In this document: positions 1 through 8,994 of the stretch, piece after piece | Layout: each line of letters opens with the position of its first letter | Position numbering within the stretch: the stretch's first letter is position 1 | Source: Planctomycetota bacterium | GTDB taxonomy: Bacteria; Planctomycetota; Phycisphaerae; Phycisphaerales; UBA1924 | Assembly: GCA_020831805.1 (NCBI GenBank) | Contig: JAFIFX010000022.1 | Span: forward strand, 1-40,682 | Reading direction: 5' to 3' | DNA length: 40,682 nt | Notes under the pieces: model-generated | What the model saw: the letters and a program-made list of their open reading frames with translations, nothing else | Told to the model about the DNA's origin: nothing | Databases searched by the model: none | Program-made: the position numbers and the translations under genes

Positions 1-44
1 TCTTGGGGGGGGTGGTTTTTGGGGGGGGGGGGGGGGGGGGCCGG
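1..44. other. Poly-G contig end, probable artefact
   Basis: The first bases are almost only G with a few T. The last bases of the window have the same character on the same strand. Runs like this are typical of dark-cycle poly-G reads from two-colour sequencers or of assembly ends. I do not treat it as biological sequence. Confidence 0.8.
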
Positions 45-96
45 ACCCCCTCCGACCGGCTGCGCCGGCCACCTCCCCCGCAGGCGCGGGGGAGGA

Positions 97-204
97 GGGG
101 AAGTGGTCGTGGATGTGTCCCTCGGCCATGGAGACATGCTTGATCGCGACCAGGCGCTGGCGGGGGACCAGTTCGACGATGCGATCGATCCACATCCAGC
201 GCAT
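97..204 (-). CDS. FabZ-like 3-hydroxyacyl-ACP dehydratase, N-terminal fragment
   Basis: Reading the minus strand from an ATG at 204 gives a protein starting MRWMWIDRIVEL, with VAIKHVSMAEGH and then DHFP. This matches the N-terminus of hotdog-fold 3-hydroxyacyl-ACP dehydratases, where the His of the HFP motif is catalytic. GAGGAACC before the ATG can serve as ribosome binding site. About 36 residues in, just after HFP, similarity stops at a palindrome (CTCCCCCGC/GCGGGGGAG) and then poly-G, so the rest of the gene is lost at the contig end. It lies directly downstream of the acyl carrier protein gene on the same strand, as expected for a fatty-acid synthesis operon. It is too short for an ORF caller with a length limit. 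The family call is fairly safe; the exact substrate is not known. Confidence 0.65.
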
Positions 205-232
205 GGAGAGGTTCCTCGGGCGGACGGGGCGG

Positions 233-288
233 CCCGAGACCGGCTGGAAGCCGGTGCCACCCCGAGACCGGCTGGAAGCCGGCCCCAC
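233..288. repeat. Tandem 28-bp repeat with internal palindrome (2 copies)
   Basis: Two adjacent 28-bp units (233-260 and 261-288) differ at two positions. Each contains the inverted repeat ACCGGCT-GGA-AGCCGGT or a close variant. They lie between the ACP stop and the FabZ-like start. They resemble dispersed REP-type intergenic palindromes of GC-rich environmental bacteria. A role as mRNA hairpin between the two genes is possible. Confidence 0.7.
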
Positions 289-298
289 CAAGAGAGTA

Positions 299-685
299 TC
301 AGGCGGTCTGGAGCTTCTGCTCGCAGAAGTTGACCAGCGCGTCGACGGTGAAGATCTTGCGGATGTTGCCCACGGAGGGGTCGGCCTCGACGGCCGCGAA
401 GTCGAAGTGCGGCAGGCGCTGGCGCAGGGCGTCGAGGCCCTTGGGGGTCACCTTGCCTTCGTGGACATACTCGGGGTCCTGGGTGACGCCCTCGGGGAAC
501 AACTCGCCCTGGGCGATCTTGAAGCCGAAGGTCTGCTCGAGTTTGAAGGAGATGTCCAGGATGTCGATCGACTCGGCGCCGAGGTCGTCGATCAGGGTCG
601 CCTCGGGGGTGACCTCGTCCTCGTCCACCGCGAGGGCGTCGACGAGCACTTCCTGGACCTTGTCGAAGATTTCGGATCGTTCCAT
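299..685 (-). CDS. Acyl carrier protein, large planctomycete type
   Basis: Carries growing acyl chains on a phosphopantetheine arm in fatty-acid synthesis. The N-terminal half has the ACP pattern, with helix I (IFDKVQEVLVDAL) followed by DDLGAESIDILDI. Ser39 is the expected attachment site; the usual DSL is ESI here. The protein has 128 residues against about 78 for typical ACPs. The extra residues lie between the helix II region and the last helix (about 58-105), with the end VDALVNFCEQKL resembling the normal C-terminal helix. I chose ATG 685 because similarity begins there; an upstream in-frame extension is low in sense. The next gene downstream looks like FabZ, which supports a lipid-synthesis role. 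It could act in a specialised pathway rather than bulk fatty-acid synthesis. Confidence 0.88.
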   Translation of the reverse strand: MERSEIFDKVQEVLVDALAVDEDEVTPEATLIDDLGAESIDILDISFKLEQTFGFKIAQGELFPEGVTQDPEYVHEGKVTPKGLDALRQRLPHFDFAAVEADPSVGNIRKIFTVDALVNFCEQKLQTA

Positions 686-805
686 GGGTGATTGGTTCCT
701 GAAGGGGCAATCCGTGCGGCCCTGGGTGCCTGCGGGCCCGGCGGGGATGCTAGCCCGAGCAAACGGGGGGGGCGAGGGAGTGAACCATCCGCAGGTCATC
801 AGGGA

Positions 806-1150
806 TCAGCCATCCAGGTTGTCTCTGGGGGACCTCGGCCGCGTTGCGAGCCACCGCTCGATCAAGAAGGCCAACCGCCACACTTCGCCCATTGGACCTG
901 ATGTTGGGGCTGACAAGCCCAACTGCTCTCCCCATCCTGATCGCGGGTGTAACCGACCAGTCAGGATCCCCAGCCCTCGGGCGTCGTCTTCCTTCAGCCA
1001 CTGCCGGGCTTGGCTCAGTAGGGCATCCACCTCAGTGGTGTCCCACGGAGGAAGGTCACCGCCCATCCCATCCAGTTGAGTCCGAACGACCGCGATCAGC
1101 CCGATCAACTGATCAGTTTCCGCTTTCATGTTGGGTTGATCGCCGTTCAC
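806..1150 (-). CDS. Hypothetical protein, coupled to prfA
   Basis: A 114-residue protein of unknown function. It is soluble, with no signal peptide and a helical N-terminal part (AETDQLIGLIAVVRTQLDG) followed by several Trp-containing helices. The GTG start overlaps the prfA stop (GTGA), and AGAAGG lies about 11 nt upstream, so translation is probably coupled to prfA. An internal ATG at 1129 is an alternative but has no visible ribosome binding site. Base composition is less GC-rich than in prfA. I found no known motif and assign no function. Confidence 0.6.
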   Translation of the reverse strand: MNGDQPNMKAETDQLIGLIAVVRTQLDGMGGDLPPWDTTEVDALLSQARQWLKEDDARGLGILTGRLHPRSGWGEQLGLSAPTSGPMGEVWRLAFLIERWLATRPRSPRDNLDG

Positions 1151-2247
1151 AACGCGGCCAACCTTCTGGCCGTCTCCTGCTCAATCAGGGCTTCAAAGAG
1201 CGGCTTGAGGTCGGCGTCGTCGAGGATCTTGGACTTGGCGAACTTCTGGTCGAGGCGTTCGTCGGAGACGATGTTGTCCTGGTAGCGGTAGGTGCGGATC
1301 TTCTCGCTCCGCTGGGCCGTGCCGATCTGGCCGGCCCGCTGGCCCGCCCGCTCGGCCTCCACGCGTCGGCGCTCGATCTCGTAGACCCGGGCGGTCAGGA
1401 GGCGGCGGGCCTTCTCGCGGTTCTGGGCCTGGCTCTTGGTCTCCTGCATGCGGACCTCGACCCCGGTGGGGTGATGCACCATGTGGACCGCGGTGGCAAC
1501 CTTGTTGACATTCTGGCCGCCGGGGCCCTGCGAAGTGGTCACATGCTCGGTGACATCGCTGGCCCAGTCGATGGTGACCTCGACGGCCTGGGGCTCGGGC
1601 AGCACGGCCACGGTGCAGGTGGAGGTGTGGATGCGGCCCTGGGTCTCGGTGGCGGGCACGCGCTTGACGGAGTGGACGCCGGCCTCGAACGACAGCTCCT
1701 GCCAGACGCCCTCGCCGGCGATGTTGACGATGGCCTTGCGGATCCCCCCCACCGACGGGTCGGCGTCGAGTTCCATCTCCTCGACCTTCCAGCCGCGTTT
1801 GGCGGCGTAGCGGGTGTAGGCGCTGAGGAGGTCGCGGGCCCAGAGGCCTGCCTCGTCGCCGCCGGTGCCGGCGCGGATCTCGAGGATGACCGAGCCGATC
1901 TGGCGGTCGTCGGACATGACGAGGAGGGACTTGATGTGCTCGGCGGTGTCCGCGGCGGTCGCCTCGAGGACGGGCAGTTCCTCCCGGGCGAGCCCGGCGA
2001 GATCGGGGTCGCCGGCGGCCAGGGCGCCGCGCATCTCATCGGCGTCCGCGATCAGTTTTCGCAAACGCCGGTACGCGCCCGCCAGCTCGTCAAGGGCGGC
2101 GCGGCGGATGGCCATGGATGACGCCCGCCGGTGGTCCGACGCGGCTTCGGGATCGGCGAGCGCCGCAGTCAGTTCGCGGTGCTGGGCGTCGATCTGGTCG
2201 AGCTTGGCGCGGACGGTGTCCGGAAGGATGGAAGCGAGGTCGGGCAC
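1147..2247 (-). CDS. prfA: Peptide chain release factor 1
   Basis: Terminates translation at UAA and UAG by triggering peptidyl-tRNA hydrolysis. The GGQ catalytic motif is at residues 243-245 (GPGGQNVNK). The stop-codon reading tripeptide PAT is present in KRVPATETQGRIHTS, which marks RF1; RF2 carries SPF. The acidic N-terminal domain and the C-terminal Lys/Arg-rich helix are both present. The open frame continues far upstream, but similarity starts at PDLASILPDTVRAKL, so I use GTG at 2247. This gives 366 residues, close to the usual 360. No strong ribosome binding site is visible before that GTG. It lies 29 nt after the secreted-protein gene and overlaps the small downstream gene, suggesting one transcript. 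Confidence 0.95.
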   Translation of the reverse strand: MPDLASILPDTVRAKLDQIDAQHRELTAALADPEAASDHRRASSMAIRRAALDELAGAYRRLRKLIADADEMRGALAAGDPDLAGLAREELPVLEATAADTAEHIKSLLVMSDDRQIGSVILEIRAGTGGDEAGLWARDLLSAYTRYAAKRGWKVEEMELDADPSVGGIRKAIVNIAGEGVWQELSFEAGVHSVKRVPATETQGRIHTSTCTVAVLPEPQAVEVTIDWASDVTEHVTTSQGPGGQNVNKVATAVHMVHHPTGVEVRMQETKSQAQNREKARRLLTARVYEIERRRVEAERAGQRAGQIGTAQRSEKIRTYRYQDNIVSDERLDQKFAKSKILDDADLKPLFEALIEQETARRLAAL

Positions 2248-2276
2248 GGAGAAGGGTAGGAGGAAAGGGGGCCCGA

Positions 2277-2813
2277 TCAGTCGGCCAGGCCGGGGCTTAG
2301 GTCGCGGAAATGCGGGATCACGAAGCCGGCCGGTGCGAGCCGGCCGTTGATGGCCGCCCCGCCGGGCAGGGGCGTGTACATCTCGATGGAGATCTGGTTG
2401 AGCGGTGAGCCGCCGCGGGGCGGCACGGGGCCGAGCGTCAACGCGGCGATGACCATGACGGGTGCGTCGGGGTTCTCGATGTGCTGCATGGGCTCGCGGG
2501 CCTGCGGGTCGGCCCCGGCCATGCTCATGAAGCGGGTGTGGGTCTCGGAGTAGTACCAGCGCTTGACGGATTCGACATCCTTGAACCACGCGATGATCGC
2601 GAGTTTGCCGGATTGGAGTTCGGCGGCGTCGGCGCCGAGGCAACCCTCCGTCGCGAGCAGGCCGTTGATGATCTGTTGGCCCATGCTGGGCTGGGGGACG
2701 GGCCGGACGGGGGCCTCCGGTTGCGCGGCGGCGGCCCGCAACGGCACGGCGGCGAGCACACCGGCGAAAGGCAACGCGATCAAGGCGGCGAGTACGGCGC
2801 GGGTGGTCTGCAT
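2277..2813 (-). CDS. Secreted hypothetical protein
   Basis: A 178-residue protein with a classical signal peptide (MQTTRAVLAALIALPFAGVL, then a likely cleavage near AAAA-QP). The mature part contains IIAWFKDVESVKRWYYS and a Pro/Gly-rich C-terminal region. The WFKDVES...WY part loosely recalls dimeric alpha/beta-barrel monooxygenase-like folds, but this is only an impression. ATG 2813 is preceded by AGGA with 6 nt spacing, and a -10-like TATTAT lies near 2874-2879. It precedes prfA on the same strand. I assign no function beyond export to the periplasm. Confidence 0.7.
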   Translation of the reverse strand: MQTTRAVLAALIALPFAGVLAAVPLRAAAAQPEAPVRPVPQPSMGQQIINGLLATEGCLGADAAELQSGKLAIIAWFKDVESVKRWYYSETHTRFMSMAGADPQAREPMQHIENPDAPVMVIAALTLGPVPPRGGSPLNQISIEMYTPLPGGAAINGRLAPAGFVIPHFRDLSPGLAD

Positions 2814-2914
2814 GGGTATTCCTGTGCTGAGGGTTCGCCGCCGGGTGGCGTGTTGGGAGTTCGAGTGGCGGATAATACCGCAGGGAACGGTGCCACCCCG
2901 ACCTGAGTTCACCG

Positions 2915-2920
2915 TATACT
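2915..2920 (+). promoter_or_regulatory. -10-like element before ABC exporter genes
   Basis: TATACT lies 43 nt before the start of the ABC ATPase gene, in the divergent intergenic region. There is no convincing -35 at 17 nt spacing. The leader would carry the GGAGG site at 2952-2956. Confidence 0.45.
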
Positions 2921-2962
2921 CGCTCGTTGCTCGGCATTTGATGCTCCGCTTGGAGGGTGTGC

Positions 2963-3946
2963 ATGGATTCGGCGATTCGGATGAGGGGGGTGCGCAAGGC
3001 CTTCGGGTCGAAGGTGGCCGTCGAGGGAATGGATCTCGATGTGCCCACGGGGTCGCTGCACGGGTTCATCGGGCCGAACGGGGCGGGCAAGAGCACCACG
3101 ATCCGGATGATCATGTCGATTCTGTTCCCCGACACGGGCGAGCTGAGCGTGCTCGGGCGGCGATCGGCGGTCGAGAGCAAGGACCGGATCGGCTACCTGC
3201 CCGAGGAACGCGGCGTCTATAAAAAGATGAAGGTCGCCTCGTTCCTGATCCACATGGGACGGCTCAAGGGGATCGACGCCGGGCCGGCGCTGAAGAAATC
3301 GGTTCATGACTGGCTGGAAAAGATCGGGCTGCCGGATGTCGCCAAGAAAAAGTGCGAGGAGCTGTCCAAGGGCATGCAGCAGAAGGTGCAGTTCGTCTCC
3401 TGCGTGCTGCACGAGCCGGACCTGATCATTTTGGACGAACCCTTCAGCGGGCTGGACCCGGTGAACATGCGGCTGCTGCGGGATCTGATCCGCGAGCAGC
3501 ACGACGCCGGCCGGACGGTGATCTTTTCCACCCATGTCATGTCGCAGGCCGAGCAGCTCTGCGACCACATCGTGATGATCCATGACGGCAGGAAGGTGCT
3601 CGACGACCCGGTCCAGACGATCCGCTCCCGGCACAAGCCGACGGGGGTGTGGTTCGAGCCGTTCGAAGCGATCTCCGAGGAGCAGTCGATCGACGCCGTG
3701 CGGGGGCTGCCGGGCATCGCGAATGTCCGACGGATCGACGGCAAGCTCGAAGCGCTGCTGGGCGAGGGTGTCCGCCCGGACGAGGCGGTGCGGCTGGTCG
3801 CCTCCGCGGCGTCGATGGCATCGGTCGATCTGCACCGGCCCGGGCTGGAAGACATCTTCATCCAGATCGTGACCGACGGGCAGGCGTCGGCGGACGACCG
3901 GGCCCAGCTTCGCGCCGCCTTGCGGGACATCGGGGGTGACGCGTGA
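2963..3946 (+). CDS. ABC transporter ATP-binding protein, NatA type
   Basis: ATPase subunit that powers export through the membrane protein encoded next. It shows Walker A GPNGAGKST (near residue 38), the signature LSKGMQQK, Walker B LIILDEP, the D-loop SGLD and the switch His in STHVMS. It has 327 residues; the part after about 230 is an accessory C-terminal domain as in NatA/CcmA-like proteins. The ATG at 2963 has GGAGG 6 nt upstream; a GTG two codons earlier lacks this spacing. Its stop overlaps the permease start (TGATG), so the two are coupled. Substrate is not visible; Na+ or a lipophilic compound are the usual guesses for the family. Confidence 0.93.
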   Translation: MDSAIRMRGVRKAFGSKVAVEGMDLDVPTGSLHGFIGPNGAGKSTTIRMIMSILFPDTGELSVLGRRSAVESKDRIGYLPEERGVYKKMKVASFLIHMGRLKGIDAGPALKKSVHDWLEKIGLPDVAKKKCEELSKGMQQKVQFVSCVLHEPDLIILDEPFSGLDPVNMRLLRDLIREQHDAGRTVIFSTHVMSQAEQLCDHIVMIHDGRKVLDDPVQTIRSRHKPTGVWFEPFEAISEEQSIDAVRGLPGIANVRRIDGKLEALLGEGVRPDEAVRLVASAASMASVDLHRPGLEDIFIQIVTDGQASADDRAQLRAALRDIGGDA

Positions 3947-5370
3947 TGCGGCAGGGATTCAGTTTCTCCAAGGTGATGCGAGTGGCCGGGCGCGAGTTCG
4001 CTTCGACCGCGTTGACCAAGGGGTTCATCATCGGGGCGCTCGTCGTCCCCGCGGCCCTCGTGGCGATCATCCCGCTGATCGGGGTGCTGGCCGCGACGGC
4101 CAAGCCGCCGGCGGTAACGGGGACCATCCTTGTGATCGACCGCTCGGGTGAGGTCTACGACACGATGACCGAACGGCTGAGCGACGAGGCGATCCGTGAG
4201 CGTCGCCTGGCCGCCGCGAGGCGTGCGGCGGAGTTCGCCGAGGGGACCCTTGGCGCCTTCGGCTCGAGGATGGCGGGAAGCAGCGATCAGGTCGCGGACG
4301 CCATCCCGACGCCCACATTCCGATTCGAGCTGCTCGACCCCGATTCCGATCCCGAGCAGGCCCAGGAGCGGATCCGCCAGCAACTCCCTGGCGGTGCGGA
4401 CGAAGGGCCCGCCGGGCCTGACCGTGTGCTCGCCGTAGTCGAGATCGACGCCGACGCGGTCGTGCGATCGTCCACGGAGGATGCGTACGGCGGGTGGCAG
4501 CCGTTCTTCCGGCCGCGACTGAACAATGAGGCGGCCGAGGAGATCCGGGCCGGCGTGGCCTGGTCGATCCGCGAACGCCGCTACGCCGAGGCGGGCATGG
4601 ACCGCGACCTGATCCGCAGGATCGACTCGGTCGAGCAACGGTCCGCCCAGCAGGTCACCCGAACGGGCGTCCAGCGGGACACCTCGGGCCTGGCGAGCAT
4701 GGGCATCCCGGTGGCCGCGATGATCCTGATGCTCATCGCGACCTTCACCGGCGGGCAGTACCTGCTGACGACGACCATCGAGGAGAAGTCCAGCCGCGTG
4801 GTCGAGGTGCTGCTCAGCGCGGTCTCGCCGATGGAGCTGATGACCGGCAAGATCCTCGGCCAGATGGGCGTGGGGCTGAGCCTGCTGGTGATCTACAACG
4901 CGATCGGCATCTTCGCGCTGGTGGCCTTCTCGGTGACCGGGCTGGTGAGCTGGCATCTGCTGCTCTCGTTCTTCGTCTTCTTCGCGCTGGCGTACTTCAT
5001 GTTCGCGGCCATGATGGCGGCGATCGGATCAGCCGTCAACGACCTGCGCGAGGCCCAGAGCCTCATGACGCCGGTCATGCTGCTCAGCATGGTGCCCTAC
5101 TTCCTGTTCTTCCCCGTCGTCCGTGCGCCCAACAGCATGCTCAGCACGGTGCTGACTTTCGTCCCGCCGATCAGCCCGTTCATCGTCATCATGCGGATCG
5201 CCAGCCCCGAGCCGGTGCCCGGCTGGCAGGTGGCGGCCGCGGTGCTCGTCAACCTGCTCGGGGTGGTCCTGATGCTGTGGCTCGCGGCCAAGGTGTTCCG
5301 GGTCGGGCTGCTGATGTACGGCAAGCCCCCGAACTTCCGCACCCTGATCCGGTGGGTGCGGATGGCCTGA
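3946..5370 (+). CDS. ABC transporter permease, NatB type
   Basis: Integral membrane partner of the preceding ATPase. One N-terminal transmembrane segment (about residues 24-46) is followed by a large extracytoplasmic domain (about 47-245). Then come five or six transmembrane helices (about 245-460) with the ABC-2 pattern TTTIEEKSSRVVEVLLS, which is typical of NatB/YhaP-like permeases. The ATG overlaps the ATPase stop in TGATG; a GTG one codon earlier is also possible. It has 474 residues, normal for the family. The end region (VFRVGLLMYGKPP) is the usual C-terminal tail. Confidence 0.92.
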   Translation: MRQGFSFSKVMRVAGREFASTALTKGFIIGALVVPAALVAIIPLIGVLAATAKPPAVTGTILVIDRSGEVYDTMTERLSDEAIRERRLAAARRAAEFAEGTLGAFGSRMAGSSDQVADAIPTPTFRFELLDPDSDPEQAQERIRQQLPGGADEGPAGPDRVLAVVEIDADAVVRSSTEDAYGGWQPFFRPRLNNEAAEEIRAGVAWSIRERRYAEAGMDRDLIRRIDSVEQRSAQQVTRTGVQRDTSGLASMGIPVAAMILMLIATFTGGQYLLTTTIEEKSSRVVEVLLSAVSPMELMTGKILGQMGVGLSLLVIYNAIGIFALVAFSVTGLVSWHLLLSFFVFFALAYFMFAAMMAAIGSAVNDLREAQSLMTPVMLLSMVPYFLFFPVVRAPNSMLSTVLTFVPPISPFIVIMRIASPEPVPGWQVAAAVLVNLLGVVLMLWLAAKVFRVGLLMYGKPPNFRTLIRWVRMA

Positions 5371-5433
5371 GCCGGTCGGTCCCGGCGGGCCGTAGGCTTT
5401 CCCGTGGGCGAGATCGTGCATCAGGACGGCTCA

Positions 5434-5865
5434 ATGTCTCCACCGGACGGGCTTGGCGTCGAGCGTGCGCCCGGGGCACGCGGGTCCCGCCGGGCCGAAC
5501 GGCGGCGCTGCCCCTCCTGCCGCTACGACCGCACGGGTTTGCCGCCCGGGACGCGCTGCCCCGAGTGCGGCGAGAAACCGCCCAAGCCCGGACGCCTCGA
5601 TCTCAACGAGCTGGCGTCCTCGCGGGCGATGATCGCTCTGGGCATGTCCGTGCTCGCGTGGATCGGGCTGGCCGGCTTCGGGATCCCGGCGATCATCCTC
5701 GGCTTCAGCGCGTGCGCCTTGGCCGCCCGCGCCGCCGCGGCCCAAGCCGAGCAGGCGGACCCGGAAAGCCGGGTCCGCTCGATCATCGTCGCCGCATACG
5801 CGCTCGGGGCTGGGGCCGCGGTGATGGGCATCGTCGTGCTTGTCGGGCTGGCCGTCCTGTTATGA
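5434..5865 (+). CDS. Zinc-ribbon membrane protein, copy 1 of 6
   Basis: A 143-residue protein with a four-Cys zinc ribbon (CPSCRYDRTGLPPGTRCPEC, near residue 27) and, after a short linker, two hydrophobic helices separated by an Ala/Glu-rich segment (about 65-90 and 115-142). The ribbon should be cytoplasmic at the N-terminus. ATG 5434 has AGGA 8 nt upstream; an in-frame GTG at 5404 would add ten residues without similarity to the other copies. It follows the ABC permease by 63 nt on the same strand. The function is unknown; the same architecture recurs five more times up to 10255. Confidence 0.8.
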   Translation: MSPPDGLGVERAPGARGSRRAERRRCPSCRYDRTGLPPGTRCPECGEKPPKPGRLDLNELASSRAMIALGMSVLAWIGLAGFGIPAIILGFSACALAARAAAAQAEQADPESRVRSIIVAAYALGAGAAVMGIVVLVGLAVLL

Positions 5866-5866
5866 T
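5861..5866 (+). promoter_or_regulatory. -10-like TATGAT before second zinc-ribbon gene
   Basis: TATGAT overlaps the stop of the preceding gene and lies 23 nt before the next ATG. Transcription from here would give a short leader that holds the GGAGG site at 5878-5882. A -35 is not evident. Confidence 0.35.
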
Positions 5867-5889
5867 GGGGCCACGCCCGGAGGCCCCTG

Positions 5890-6357
5890 ATGCACGAACC
5901 TGCCCAGCAACCACTGCCGCACGCACCCAACGGGACGCGCTGCCTGTCCTGCGGCTATGACCTCATCGGGGTTCAGCTCGGCGGCTTCTGCCCCGAGTGC
6001 GGCTCGGTCGTCCGCCAGTTTTCCGGGACGGGTGGACAAACGCAAGGCACGGCCATCGCGGCCTTGGTGCTGGGCATCTGCGCGTTGGTCCTCGGCTGCA
6101 TGACCTACGGCGTGATCGGCCTGCCGTGCGGGATCCTCGCGATCGTGTTCGCCCGGAAGGCCAGGCTGGCCGTGCAGGACGGGCAGGCTCCGGTCAGCTC
6201 GCTGGGCATGGCCACGGCGGGCAATATCTGCGGCTGGATCGGCCTGGCGATCAGCGCACTGATGCTCCTGCTGATCATCGGGATGATCGGCCTGGGCTTT
6301 TTCAGTGCGACCCATTCATTCCCCGCCGGCCCGGCCCCGCTGCCCACATCGCCATGA
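5890..6357 (+). CDS. Zinc-ribbon membrane protein with DUF4190-like part, copy 2 of 6
   Basis: A 155-residue protein. The zinc ribbon CLSCGYDLIGVQLGGFCPEC is at about residues 18-37. It is followed by two long hydrophobic stretches (about 50-85 and 105-140) with the pattern AIAALVLGICALVLG and GLPCGILAIVFA, which resembles DUF4190-type small membrane proteins. GGAGG lies 7 nt before the ATG. Its stop overlaps the start of the methyltransferase gene (ATGA), so the two are translationally coupled. This coupling is the best clue that the family acts together with other genes here, but the role is unknown. Confidence 0.82.
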   Translation: MHEPAQQPLPHAPNGTRCLSCGYDLIGVQLGGFCPECGSVVRQFSGTGGQTQGTAIAALVLGICALVLGCMTYGVIGLPCGILAIVFARKARLAVQDGQAPVSSLGMATAGNICGWIGLAISALMLLLIIGMIGLGFFSATHSFPAGPAPLPTSP

Positions 6358-7127
6358 CCCCGCCATTCGACAAGCACGATCTGTACGAGACATGCGTCCA
6401 GTCGCCCAGGCATCTGGCCCCGCTGCTCCGTGCCGTCCACGCCAAGGACCCGGTCGTCCTGGGCGAGGACTTCGCGGGCACGGCCGCGCTGTCCTACGAG
6501 TGGGTTAAGCGGGATGGCGCCCGCGCCGTCGCCGTGGACCTGGACACCGAGGCCCTGGCCAAGCACCCCGACCACCCCGCGGTCTCCAAGGTCGTCTCGG
6601 ATGTCCGCACCGTCCCGGACGCGTGTGATGTGCTGTTCGTGGGCAACTTCTCGATCGGCTACCTCCACACGCGGCGTGAGCTGGTCGAGTACCTCCGCCA
6701 CGCCCGCGAGCGCCTGAACCCCGGCGGCGTGTTCGTCTGCGACACCTACGGCGGCGAGTCGGCGTTCCTGACCGGCGAGGTCCACCGGCCCCATCCCATG
6801 CCCGGCGGCTATCTCTGTCGCTACACATGGGAGCAGCGCCACGCCGACCCGCTGACCGGCATGGTCACGGATGTCATCCACTTCCGCCTGGAGAAGGCCG
6901 GCGTGATCGAGCACGAGATGTTCGACGCGTTCGTCTATGAGTGGCGGCTGTGGTCGGTCCCCGAACTGCGCGACGCGATGGACGAGGCGGGGTTCGCCAA
7001 GACACAGGTCTACGCCAAACTCGCCGACGCGTGGGACGACGAGGGCAACGCGTATGTTGAGCCGGTGAAGGACGCGGAGGACGAACTGGACGAGAGTTTT
7101 ATTGTGATGGTCGCGGGGCGGGTGTGA
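6354..7127 (+). CDS. Class I SAM-dependent methyltransferase
   Basis: A 257-residue Rossmann-fold methyltransferase. The SAM-binding motif I region is EDFAGTAALSYEWV with the acidic residue after strand 2 in AVAVDLD. The motif IV region is FVGNFSIGYLHTR and the post-motif is LNPGGVFVCDTYGG. The start ATG overlaps the previous stop and its own stop overlaps the next start (TGATG), so it is embedded in the zinc-ribbon operon. A related gene lies at 22818-23720, with the same FCGT/FAGT, NFS and YGG motifs. The methyl acceptor cannot be told from sequence. The open frame extends upstream to 5997 but that part is a shadow of the preceding gene. Confidence 0.88.
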   Translation: MTPPFDKHDLYETCVQSPRHLAPLLRAVHAKDPVVLGEDFAGTAALSYEWVKRDGARAVAVDLDTEALAKHPDHPAVSKVVSDVRTVPDACDVLFVGNFSIGYLHTRRELVEYLRHARERLNPGGVFVCDTYGGESAFLTGEVHRPHPMPGGYLCRYTWEQRHADPLTGMVTDVIHFRLEKAGVIEHEMFDAFVYEWRLWSVPELRDAMDEAGFAKTQVYAKLADAWDDEGNAYVEPVKDAEDELDESFIVMVAGRV

Positions 7128-7549
7128 TGCGGGGAGCTGCCCCCATCCCGCCGAACACGATCTGCCGACGATGCGGACACGATCTCGGAGTCGGCATCGC
7201 CGGATCAGAATGCCCAGAGTGTCACAGCCTTTTAGACACAAGACCCGACCATCCGACCGCAAGGCAACGGGCATGGATGATGGCATCCGTTTTGTACATC
7301 AGCCTGCTCGCATTGCTTTTTATCCGCCCCGTTTACTATCTGTTACTTCTCATTGTGCTTCTGTCAATCAAGCATATGTTCGTGCCGGGTGATTCCAGCC
7401 GTTACCGGGTGACCCGCCGAGCGACTGCACCCGTTGTGCACGCGATGTTTTTCGTGACTATGTGCGGGCTCGTCGCCGTTCTCGGTTTTCGCTTGATGCA
7501 GTATCTGCACAACTTCATTGACTGGATTCGGCACGGCTCGCCTTTATGA
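7127..7549 (+). CDS. Zinc-ribbon membrane protein, copy 3 of 6
   Basis: A 140-residue protein with the ribbon CRRCGHDLGVGIAGSECPEC (about residues 13-32). Two or three hydrophobic helices follow (about 50-80 and 100-130), and a short charged tail closes the protein. The ATG shares one base with the methyltransferase stop. The DNA from about 7200 to 7540 is visibly less GC-rich and uses more A/T-ending codons than the flanking genes, which suggests either recent transfer or relaxed codon selection. The function is unknown. Confidence 0.75.
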   Translation: MRGAAPIPPNTICRRCGHDLGVGIAGSECPECHSLLDTRPDHPTARQRAWMMASVLYISLLALLFIRPVYYLLLLIVLLSIKHMFVPGDSSRYRVTRRATAPVVHAMFFVTMCGLVAVLGFRLMQYLHNFIDWIRHGSPL

Positions 7550-7558
7550 AGCGGAACG

Positions 7559-8959
<1,401 letters not shown>

Positions 8960-8994
8960 GAACCGCATCGCCCGGAGGCACGAATAGACACGCG

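Noticed and set aside
1..44. G-quadruplex or telomere-like end structure
   Set aside because: Near-pure G at both contig ends on the same strand fits a sequencing artefact better than a biological end.
844..2121. 425-codon plus-strand frame opposite prfA
   Set aside because: Gly/Leu/Asp-rich shadow of prfA without any domain.
2248..3180. Upstream extension of the prfA frame
   Set aside because: It runs through the secreted-protein gene and into the ABC gene on the other strand; RF1 similarity starts at 2247.
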